DNA of 8,467 bases from Gammaproteobacteria bacterium (GTDB lineage Bacteria > Pseudomonadota > Gammaproteobacteria > Burkholderiales > Thiobacillaceae): positions 1 to 8,467 of the forward strand of contig JAHJNP010000019.1 in assembly GCA_018820745.1 (NCBI GenBank), given 5' to 3'. Under the pieces are notes generated by a model. That model saw only the letters and a program-made list of their open reading frames with translations, made no database searches and was not told where the DNA came from. Made by a program: the position numbers and the translations under genes. Positions 1 through 8,467 of this stretch are shown here, in pieces. Position 1 is the first letter of the stretch. Each line of letters begins with the position of its first letter.

Positions 1-3060
<3,060 letters not shown>

Positions 3061-3062
<2 letters not shown>

Positions 3063-3123
3063 ATTCGTGATCGATTTTACTTGCGCCCCGTCGTCAGGGG
3101 CGGGCCTGATCGATCACGATTTT
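3061..3123 (-). terminator. Nested inverted repeat at the end of ccmI, possible transcript-end hairpin
   Basis: Two 15-base arms, 3061-3075 and 3109-3123, are complementary at 14 of 15 positions, including a perfect 10-bp core (CGTGATCGAT against ATCGATCACG). The 33 bases between them contain a second perfect 6-bp stem, 3084-3089 with 3097-3102, closing a 7-base loop that holds the ccmI stop codon. The outer arms are flanked by A and T runs, as in bidirectional terminators, but only three T follow on the minus strand. It is therefore not a textbook intrinsic terminator. It could end the ccm transcript, protect its 3' end, or be a protein-binding palindrome. Confidence 0.45.
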
Positions 3124-4383
3124 CACGCCGGTCGCACCCACCTTCACGTTGGCGATGGTGCCCTCCAAATCACCCGGCTGGGCCATCGGATTGCCGGATT
3201 TGGAAACGCGGGCCACCAGCATCACCTGTTTGTGCTGAGAAAGGGTGTTACCAGGGTTCATCGCCGTACTGTCGTCCAGTTCAAACTCCAGCGGCAACTG
3301 GCTGGCGCGCGCGCGGATCGCCGCCACCGGCGGACCACTCTGGCCCGGACGCGCAAACAGAAAAAGCACGTCCGTATCAGCGAGCCTGGACTTGAGTGCC
3401 GGGGCAATATCGATGCTGCCCTTGATGGCTGCGCCCTGCGCCACCGACGCCGCCTTGACCTCGGCAGGCGCCGTGGCGGCCAGATTGTCGAGGCCGGTCA
3501 TGCCGGTTTGGGCCAAGCGTTCGGTTTCTTTCTGTGCAGCCAGAATATCCTGGGCATAGGACGACTCCGGCGGCAGCAACTGATGCAAGCGCTTGAAATA
3601 ATTGCTGGCCTGGACAAAATTCTGTTCCTGATAGGCCTGGATGCCGGCCAGTTCCAGACCCTTTATGTCTTCGGGATCGATTGCCAGCGCCTGCTGGATC
3701 AAGGCCATGGACCTGCCCGTGAGCACACGGTTGTTGGTGATGGCCAGGGCCTCGGCGTAGCCGGACAGCACCGAGGCATCCTGCGGCAACAGCTTGACCA
3801 CCTTTTCAAAAGCCTGCAGGGCTTCAGGCCAGCGCTCCGTCGCCGCGTAGGACTTGGCCAGCATCGCCCACGCCGCGCCGTCTTCGGGATTGGCCTGGAT
3901 TTTCTCTTCGACTTTCCGGATCAGCTTCATGAAATCATGCTCGCTCGCGGCAGCGGCCATGGCGGGATGGGCCGGATCGGATTGCGCATTGGCGATCTCG
4001 ATCAGCGACGCCGGCTGCCCCATCCAGAAATACAATCCAAGTGCCGCGACCGGCAGCACCGCGGCGAGGCCGTAGCCCAGCTTGCGGCTGCTGACCTGGC
4101 CCGGCTCGGGGGCATCGTCCAGGCTCAGGGCATCGTCCGCCAGGCGGGCTTCGAGTTCCTGCCGGGCGATCTGGAACTGGGCGTCGGTAAGCATGCCGTT
4201 TGTGCGGTCGGCCTCGATTTCCTTCATCTGATCACGGTAAACGGCAATGTTGACGTCGCGTCGCGCGGCCTTGCCCGCTGCGGTCCGCGTGCGCAGCAGC
4301 GGGGGCAGCACAAAGGCCAGGGCAACGCCGATGCAGATGACAACGGCAATCCAAAACAGGGAGACAGTCCAGAACGGGTTCAT
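3094..4383 (-). CDS. ccmI: Cytochrome c maturation protein CcmI (CycH-type, TPR)
   Basis: CcmI is the apocytochrome c chaperone of System I. Its periplasmic TPR domain captures the C-terminus of the apoprotein and presents it to CcmF/CcmH. The 429-residue product has the expected layout: a first membrane segment (about 7-29), a charged cytoplasmic loop (about 31-100) with a DQMKEIEADR-like coiled stretch, and a second membrane segment (about 103-121). TPR-like helices follow (about 150-275; for example PEDGAAWAMLAKSYAATERW and PEALQAFEKVVKLLP). A C-terminal beta-rich domain (about 318-427) includes DVLFLFARPGQSGPPVAA, typical of full-length CycH-type proteins. ATG 4383 overlaps the ccmH stop (ATGA), with GGAAG a few bases upstream. 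It is the last ccm gene, and its stop codon lies inside a hairpin. The family assignment is strong; domain boundaries are by eye. Confidence 0.92.
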   Translation of the reverse strand: MNPFWTVSLFWIAVVICIGVALAFVLPPLLRTRTAAGKAARRDVNIAVYRDQMKEIEADRTNGMLTDAQFQIARQELEARLADDALSLDDAPEPGQVSSRKLGYGLAAVLPVAALGLYFWMGQPASLIEIANAQSDPAHPAMAAAASEHDFMKLIRKVEEKIQANPEDGAAWAMLAKSYAATERWPEALQAFEKVVKLLPQDASVLSGYAEALAITNNRVLTGRSMALIQQALAIDPEDIKGLELAGIQAYQEQNFVQASNYFKRLHQLLPPESSYAQDILAAQKETERLAQTGMTGLDNLAATAPAEVKAASVAQGAAIKGSIDIAPALKSRLADTDVLFLFARPGQSGPPVAAIRARASQLPLEFELDDSTAMNPGNTLSQHKQVMLVARVSKSGNPMAQPGDLEGTIANVKVGATGVKIVIDQARP

Positions 4384-4859
4384 TTTTCTTCCAGAAGGTA
4401 AGCAGCGGCAGCGCGCTTTTTTGCGTCAAGTGGAGCAGTCGGCGCGTCGCGGCGACGCCGCAACGTCATGACCCAGGCGCCGCCGCCGATGCCCAGGAAC
4501 AGTACGGGGCCCAGCCAGAGCAGCCAGGTTACCGGCTTGAACGGCGGACGATACAACACAAAGTCGCCATAGCGTTCGGTGAGGTAGGCGATCACCTGCT
4601 TGTCGCTCTTGCCCGCCTTCATCAGCGTGCGGATCTCGCGCCGCAGGTCTTCCGCCAGCGCGGCGTGCGAGCCTGCCAGCGATTCGTTCTGGCAGACCAG
4701 GCAGCGCAGGTCTTCCGCCAGTTTGACCAGGCGCTGCTCGATGACGGGATCGTCGGCATTGGGCAGCGCCGCCTTGGGCGCTGCTTCATTGGCCAGCGCC
4801 GGCAGGCAGATCGCCAGCAGGATGGTCAGCAGGATGGGCTTGATGCGACCAGGTTTCAT
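4380..4859 (-). CDS. ccmH: Cytochrome c maturation protein CcmH (LRCxxC thiol oxidoreductase)
   Basis: CcmH is a membrane-anchored periplasmic thiol protein that, with CcmG, keeps the apocytochrome c CXXCH cysteines reduced and works with CcmF/CcmI at the ligation step. The 159-residue product has a signal sequence (about 1-23, ending ALA before NEAAP) and the diagnostic motif LRCLVCQN with Cys53 and Cys56. The helical CcmH domain follows, including YLTERYGDFVLYRPPF (92-107), and then one C-terminal membrane segment (about 110-131) with a basic RRRR tail facing the cytoplasm. The length fits stand-alone CcmH (CycL/Ccl2 type). E. coli fuses this domain to a CcmI-like part; here the two are separate genes. 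ATG 4859 overlaps the ccmG stop (ATGA), and AAGGAG lies 8 bases upstream (4868-4873), so the start is well supported. Confidence 0.95.
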   Translation of the reverse strand: MKPGRIKPILLTILLAICLPALANEAAPKAALPNADDPVIEQRLVKLAEDLRCLVCQNESLAGSHAALAEDLRREIRTLMKAGKSDKQVIAYLTERYGDFVLYRPPFKPVTWLLWLGPVLFLGIGGGAWVMTLRRRRDAPTAPLDAKKRAAAAYLLEEK

Positions 4860-5377
4860 GCGCCCAGCTCCTTAAGTTTCGGCTCGAACTTGGTCTTCCA
4901 TACCTCGGGGCTGATCGGCCCGATGTGCTTCAGTCGCACGATGCCCGCCTGATCGATGAGGTAGGTCTCGGGGGTGCCGGTGACCCCGTAGTCAATGCCG
5001 ACGCGGCCATCCAGATCCTCCGGCACCGCCACATAGGGGCTGCCGGTCCGCGCGAGCAGCGGCGCCGCCTCGCGATCCTTGTCCTTCCAGTTGAGGCCGA
5101 CGATGGGGATACGGCCGCTCTGGGCGATCTGCATCAGCAGCGGATGTTCCTGGCGGCACGACACGCACCAGGGCGCCCAGACGTTAAGCATCCAGGTCTT
5201 GCCCTTCATGTCGGCCGGACTGAAGGCGGCGTTCGCATCACCCACCAGCGGCAGCGTGAAGGCCGGCGCATTGCGGCCGATGAACGGCGACGGCACTTCG
5301 CGCGGGTTGAGGAACAGGCCCTTGGCGAAGAAGCCGACGAGGACGACGAAAAGGACGAGCGGCAGCCAGCGCTTCAT
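4856..5377 (-). CDS. ccmG: Thiol:disulfide interchange protein CcmG/DsbE
   Basis: CcmG is a membrane-tethered, thioredoxin-like periplasmic reductant dedicated to cytochrome c maturation; it usually receives electrons from CcdA/DsbD. The 173-residue product has an uncleaved N-terminal anchor (about 4-23). A thioredoxin fold follows, with the active site WAPWCVSCRQEHP (Cys71, Cys74) and the cis-proline loop YGVTGTPETYLID (130-142, Pro136). The GVTGTPET signature is characteristic of CcmG/DsbE rather than general thioredoxins. ATG 5377 comes 3 bases after the ccmF stop, and AGGGGG in the ccmF tail can act as its ribosome binding site. The stop overlaps the ccmH start. Length and context both agree. 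Confidence 0.96.
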   Translation of the reverse strand: MKRWLPLVLFVVLVGFFAKGLFLNPREVPSPFIGRNAPAFTLPLVGDANAAFSPADMKGKTWMLNVWAPWCVSCRQEHPLLMQIAQSGRIPIVGLNWKDKDREAAPLLARTGSPYVAVPEDLDGRVGIDYGVTGTPETYLIDQAGIVRLKHIGPISPEVWKTKFEPKLKELGA

Positions 5378-5380
5378 GCT

Positions 5381-7357
5381 TCAGGCCCCCTGTGCAGCAA
5401 GGTGCTTCGGCACTTCGCTGCGCCTGAGCGCGATGCGGTAGCGCTTGTCGGAGGCCGCCATGAACCCGCCCACCACCATGAACAGGGCGCCGAACCAGAG
5501 CCAGTTGATGAACGGCTTGTGGAACAGGCGCACGGTCCAGGCGCCCTGGTCGTCGAGCTGCTCGCCCAGGGCGACGTAGACGTCGCGGAAGATGTTCGGA
5601 TGCACCGCGGCCTCGGTCATTCCCGAGCCGGAGGCGTTGTAGATGCGCTTCTCGGGGTGCAGCGTAGCCACCGGCTTGCCATTCTGGCTGACCTCCAGCG
5701 TGCCGCGGGCGGCGCGGTAGTTAGGGCCATCATGCTCGGTGGTGCCGCGAAAGGTGAAGGTGTAGCCGGCGAGCTCGGCATAGCTCCCCACCTCCATGCG
5801 CACGTCGCGCTCGGTCGAGTAGTTGGCGACCACGGCGATGCCGGCGACGCCGATCGCCATGCCCAGGTGCGCCAGTTGCATGCCCCAGAAGCCGCGCGGC
5901 AAGCCCGCCAGTTTCTGCAGCAGGCCGCCCTGGCCATGCTTGAGCCGGTCGATAAAGGCCGCCAGCACCGCCAGCGTGATCCAGGCAGCAAGGAAGAAGC
6001 CCAAGCTCGCCCAGGGGTTGAAGCCGTCCAGCGTCAGCGGCAGCAGCAGGCCGGTGGCGAGCGCCACGCCGAGCGCCCACTTCATGCGGGTGACGACGTC
6101 CGGCAGGCTGGCGTCCTTCCAGCGCGCCAAGGGGCCGATGCCCATGAGGAACAGCGCCGGCGCCATCAGCGGCACGAACACCGCGTTGAAATAGGGCGGG
6201 CCGACGGATATCTTGCCCAGCCCCATGGCGTCGATGAACAGCGGATACAGGGTGCCGAGCAGCACCGAGCCCAGCGCCGCCATCAGGATGACGTTATTGG
6301 CGAGCAGCAACGACTCGCGCGAGAACCAGGTAAAGCCGCTGCCGGTGACCATCTTCGGTGCGCGCCAGGCGTACAGCGCGAGCGAGCCGCCGATCACCAC
6401 GGCGAGAAAGCCCAAGATGAAGGCGCCGCGCGCGGGGTCGGTGGCGAAGGCATGCACCGAGGACAGCACGCCGGAGCGCACCAGGAAGGTGCCGAGCAGC
6501 GACAGCGAGAAGACGACCAACGCCAGGAGCACGGTCCAGGCTTTGAAGGCGCCGCGCTTCTCGGTGACGGCGAGCGAGTGGATCAGCGCGGTGCCGGCGA
6601 TCCACGGCATGAACGAGGCGTTCTCGGTGGGGTCCCAGAACCACCAGCCGCCCCAGCCGAGTTCGCGGTAGGCCCACCAGCTGCCGAGCATGATGCCGAA
6701 GGTGAGGAAGGCCCAGGCCACGGTGGTCCACGGCCGCGACCAGCGCGCCCAGGCGACGTCCATCTTGCCCGAGAGCAGCGCGGCGATGGCGAAGGCGAAG
6801 GCGACGGCGAAGCCGACGTAGCCCATATACAACATCGGCGGGTGGATGATCATGCCCCAGTCCTGCAAGAGCGGGTTCATGTCATTGCCGTCCATGGCGG
6901 CAGGCAGCAGGCGCTCGAACGGGTTGGAGGTGGTAAGCAGGAAGGCGAGAAAGCCGACCGAGATCAGGCCCATGACGCCGATCACGCGCGCCGCCATGTC
7001 TTCCGGCAGGTGGCGCGAGAACACCGACACCGCGGTGCTCCAGAAGCCGAGGGTCAGCACCCACAATAGCAGCGAGCCTTCGTGCGAGCCCCAAGTGGCG
7101 GTCAGGCGGTAGACCTCGGGCAGCTGCGAAAACGAGTTGCGCGCCACATTCTCGACCGAGAAATCGTTGGTGAGGAAGGAATACGCGAGGCAGGCGAAGG
7201 CGATTGCAGTGAACAGGAATTGCCCCTGCGCGGCGGGACGCGCCACGGCCATCAGCGTGAGGTTGCCGCGTTGCGCGCCGACAAGCGGAAGGATGGCCTG
7301 GGTGAGCGCCAACAGCAACGCAATAATCAGGGCGAAATGGCCGAGTTCAGGGATCAT
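5381..7357 (-). CDS. ccmF: Cytochrome c haem lyase subunit CcmF
   Basis: CcmF is the large integral membrane core of the System I haem lyase. It takes haem from holo-CcmE and attaches it to the apocytochrome. The 658-residue product has the usual length and many hydrophobic segments. The haem-handling WWD signature is present as WGGWWFWDPTENASFMPW (235-252). Conserved candidate haem-ligand or periplasmic histidines are His172 (MIIHPPMLYMGY), His260 (ALIHSLAVTEKRG), His302 (SSVHAFATDPARG) and His497 (MQLAHLGMAIG). A soluble periplasmic domain (about 513-613) precedes the last membrane segment (about 617-636). ATG 7357 has AAGGA 6 bases upstream (7364-7368). It follows ccmE after a 67-base gap containing a hairpin, the widest gap in the ccm block, and lies 3 bases from ccmG. 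Confidence 0.98.
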   Translation of the reverse strand: MIPELGHFALIIALLLALTQAILPLVGAQRGNLTLMAVARPAAQGQFLFTAIAFACLAYSFLTNDFSVENVARNSFSQLPEVYRLTATWGSHEGSLLLWVLTLGFWSTAVSVFSRHLPEDMAARVIGVMGLISVGFLAFLLTTSNPFERLLPAAMDGNDMNPLLQDWGMIIHPPMLYMGYVGFAVAFAFAIAALLSGKMDVAWARWSRPWTTVAWAFLTFGIMLGSWWAYRELGWGGWWFWDPTENASFMPWIAGTALIHSLAVTEKRGAFKAWTVLLALVVFSLSLLGTFLVRSGVLSSVHAFATDPARGAFILGFLAVVIGGSLALYAWRAPKMVTGSGFTWFSRESLLLANNVILMAALGSVLLGTLYPLFIDAMGLGKISVGPPYFNAVFVPLMAPALFLMGIGPLARWKDASLPDVVTRMKWALGVALATGLLLPLTLDGFNPWASLGFFLAAWITLAVLAAFIDRLKHGQGGLLQKLAGLPRGFWGMQLAHLGMAIGVAGIAVVANYSTERDVRMEVGSYAELAGYTFTFRGTTEHDGPNYRAARGTLEVSQNGKPVATLHPEKRIYNASGSGMTEAAVHPNIFRDVYVALGEQLDDQGAWTVRLFHKPFINWLWFGALFMVVGGFMAASDKRYRIALRRSEVPKHLAAQGA

Positions 7358-7381
7358 GCTTTTTCCTTTTTACTGCCTGGA

Positions 7382-7412
7382 AAGACGCCGATCCAAACCG
7401 GTTCGGCGTCTT
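7382..7412 (-). repeat. Perfect 10-bp hairpin between ccmE and ccmF
   Basis: The arms AAGACGCCGA (7382-7391) and TCGGCGTCTT (7403-7412) are perfectly complementary around an 11-base loop, which can itself form two further C-G pairs. On the transcript the stem is followed by TCCAGG rather than a U run, so full intrinsic termination is unlikely. It lies in the only sizeable gap inside the ccm operon (7358-7424), just upstream of the ccmF ribosome binding site. A role in RNA processing, partial attenuation or separate control of ccmF is possible but unproven. Confidence 0.6.
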
Positions 7413-7424
7413 GGGATATCAAAA

Positions 7425-7871
7425 TTACTCCACCACTGTCAGCTGCGCTTTTTGCGCCTGTTCGATGGCGCTGGCGGCTTCCGGCGGCATGTAGTTCTCG
7501 TCGTGCTTGGCCAGCACCTGAGTGGCGGCAAACAGGCCGTCGGGGCCGAGCCGGCCTTCGGCCACCACGCCCTTACCTTCCTTGAACAGGTCGGGCAGGA
7601 TGCCGGTGTAGGTTACCGGCATCGATTTGGCGGTATCGGTGACGACGAAACGGGTGGTGAGTCCGTCCGCCTCGCGCCGGGTGCTGCCTTCCTCGACCAG
7701 ACCGCCGATGCGGAAGGCGCGGCTGGTCGGCGCCTCCCCATTGGCGACCTGGGTGGGCGAGAAGAAGAACACCAGGTTGCTGTTGAAGGCATTGAGCACC
7801 AGCGCCACTGCAACCCCAAGGACGGCAAGGACGAGGACGATCAAAGCGAGTTTTCTGTGACGTGGTTTCAT
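7425..7871 (-). CDS. ccmE: Cytochrome c maturation haem chaperone CcmE
   Basis: CcmE is a membrane-anchored periplasmic chaperone that binds haem covalently through a histidine and passes it from CcmC to CcmF. From this start the product has 148 residues: a basic N-terminus (KPRHRK), one membrane anchor (about 8-27) and an OB-fold domain. The OB domain includes [21 protein letters not shown] and [16 protein letters not shown]. The C-terminal haem site [12 protein letters not shown] provides His123 as the covalent haem ligand and Tyr127, matching His130 and Tyr134 of E. coli. A second in-frame ATG at 7877 would add two residues. I prefer 7871 because GGGA lies 6 bases before it but directly abuts the 7877 ATG, and because MKPRH is a natural start for the family. 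The gene follows ccmD closely. Confidence 0.95.
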   Translation of the reverse strand: MKPRHRKLALIVLVLAVLGVAVALVLNAFNSNLVFFFSPTQVANGEAPTSRAFRIGGLVEEGSTRREADGLTTRFVVTDTAKSMPVTYTGILPDLFKEGKGVVAEGRLGPDGLFAATQVLAKHDENYMPPEAASAIEQAQKAQLTVVE

Positions 7872-7877
7872 TTCCAT

Positions 7878-7881
7878 TCCC
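7878..7881 (-). promoter_or_regulatory. Weak ribosome binding site of ccmE
   Basis: GGGA on the minus strand is followed by ATGGAA and then ATG at 7871. The spacing suits the second ATG and is too short for the first (7877). The site is short, so translation may also depend on ribosomes finishing ccmD a few bases upstream. Confidence 0.4.
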
Positions 7882-7886
7882 GAATT

Positions 7887-8060
7887 CTATTGCGGATCCC
7901 ATGATTTCATGCGCTTGAGCCGTTGCCAGACTTGGCGGCGATGGCGGCGCAACAACCCGATTTCTCCCACGATGCAGAGCAGCGTCATCCCGAACGAACC
8001 CCAGACATAGAGCCCATAGCCGCCCATGGCCCAGAAGGCCTGCCAGCTTTCCCAGTTCAT
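7887..8060 (-). CDS. ccmD: Small haem exporter protein CcmD
   Basis: CcmD is a small single-span membrane protein that joins CcmC and the ABC transporter CcmAB and is needed to release holo-CcmE. The 57-residue frame starts MNWESWQAFWAMGGYGLYVW. The MGGYG-YVW-S-G pattern (12-24) followed by a hydrophobic span (about 13-37) and a very basic cytoplasmic tail (LLRRHRRQVWQRLKR, 36-50) is the family signature. It is short enough to be missed by length-filtered gene finding. ATG 8060 overlaps the ccmC stop (ATGA), and GGAGGG lies 6 bases upstream (8067-8072). The stop is TAG at 7887, 15 bases before the preferred ccmE start. The position between ccmC and ccmE confirms the call. Confidence 0.93.
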   Translation of the reverse strand: MNWESWQAFWAMGGYGLYVWGSFGMTLLCIVGEIGLLRRHRRQVWQRLKRMKSWDPQ

Positions 8061-8467
8061 GCCTTGCCCTCCAGCACTGCGCGCGCCCAGTCGGTCTGCC
8101 GCTCACGTTCGAGGACCAATGAACGTGCGCGGGCCAGGGAAACGGCGATGGTGTACATCCAGGCGGCGAGTGCCATGATCAGCATGCCCCAGAGCATGGT
8201 CTGCGCCATCGACGGCGCGCGGGTGAGGCTGACCGAGGAGCCCTGGTGCAGGGTGTTCCACCATGTGACCGAGAAATAGATGATCGGCACGTTGATGACG
8301 CCGACCAGGTTGAGCAGCGCGCCGGCGCGGTCGGCGCGGCGCGGGTCGTCGATCGCGGCCTGCAGGGCCATGACGCCGACATAGAGAAACAAGAGGATCA
8401 GTTCGGAGGTGAGGCGGGCGTCCCACACCCACCACGCGCCCCACATCGGCTTGCCCCAGAACGCACC
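8057..8467 (-). CDS. ccmC: Haem exporter protein CcmC, C-terminal part
   Basis: CcmC is the inner-membrane protein that attaches haem to CcmE in the periplasm. The open frame enters from the right edge without a start; the last 136 residues are visible, a little over half of the roughly 245 usual. They include the end of the WWD haem-binding signature, WGKPMWGAWWVWDARLTSE (visible residues 4-22), three hydrophobic spans (about 20-37, 48-67 and 92-112), and the conserved periplasmic histidine in WWNTLHQGSS (visible residue 74), which serves with a second His outside the window as a haem ligand. WGKPMWG and TLHQGSS distinguish CcmC from CcmF. An internal ATG at 8446 is not the start, because it lies inside the WWD motif. 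The stop overlaps the ccmD start. Confidence 0.96.
   Translation of the reverse strand, partial: GAFWGKPMWGAWWVWDARLTSELILLFLYVGVMALQAAIDDPRRADRAGALLNLVGVINVPIIYFSVTWWNTLHQGSSVSLTRAPSMAQTMLWGMLIMALAAWMYTIAVSLARARSLVLERERQTDWARAVLEGKA

Noticed and set aside
3067..4401. 444-codon plus-strand open frame opposite ccmI
   Set aside because: It is the same codon-register mirror effect; ccmI on the other strand has clear family motifs and the mirror has none.
4925..7069. 714-codon plus-strand open frame opposite ccmG and ccmF
   Set aside because: It is in exact codon register with both ccmF and ccmG, which share one frame across their 3-base gap. A stop would need TCA, TTA or CTA codons in those genes, which are rare in GC-rich DNA. 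The product is a low-complexity run of R, H, Q, G and A with no family resemblance.
7573..8106. 177-codon minus-strand open frame overlapping ccmE, ccmD and ccmC
   Set aside because: It overlaps three genes with clear family signatures in other frames and has no motif of its own.

Overview
The window is a chromosomal housekeeping stretch, GC-rich by eye. Every gene I can support lies on the minus strand, so transcription runs from right to left. Gene content, protein sequences and the order pyrG-kdsA-eno point to a Gram-negative proteobacterium, most likely a betaproteobacterium (inference from protein character; no search was run). KdsA implies a Kdo-containing lipopolysaccharide. A complete System I cytochrome c maturation block implies c-type cytochromes and a respiratory lifestyle.

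Right part (8467 down to 3094): a ccm operon read in the order ccmC (5' end outside the window), ccmD, ccmE, ccmF, ccmG, ccmH, ccmI. CcmC and CcmD load haem onto the periplasmic chaperone CcmE. CcmF is the haem lyase core. CcmG and CcmH handle the thiols of apocytochrome CXXCH motifs. CcmI captures the apocytochrome. CcmH and CcmI are separate proteins here, not fused as in E. coli. The genes are packed with 4-base ATGA overlaps (C/D, G/H, H/I) or very short gaps. The one exception is a 67-base gap (counted to the ccmF start) between ccmE and ccmF, which holds a perfect 10-bp hairpin. ccmA and ccmB, if present, would lie off the right edge.

Middle junction (3007-3123): a nested inverted repeat covers the end of ccmI, with the stop codon in the inner loop. 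It is followed directly by a good sigma70-type promoter candidate (TTGAGC, 17-base spacer, TAGAAT) in front of pyrG. The junction therefore looks like a terminator or mRNA-end hairpin joined to a new promoter. The pyrG leader is short, C-rich and has no visible Shine-Dalgarno.

Left part (3006 down to 1): pyrG (CTP synthase), kdsA (Kdo-8-phosphate synthase, Cys/metal-dependent type) and the 5' part of eno (enolase, TTG start). pyrG and kdsA overlap by ATGA. pyrG supplies CTP, which is used among other things to activate Kdo as CMP-Kdo. Enolase makes phosphoenolpyruvate, a substrate of KdsA, so the cluster has some metabolic logic.

I saw no mobile element, CRISPR array, RNA gene or clearly new system. 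The most interesting non-coding structure is the ccmI/pyrG junction, then the ccmE/ccmF hairpin. The long plus-strand open frames are codon-register mirrors of the real genes and are rejected.
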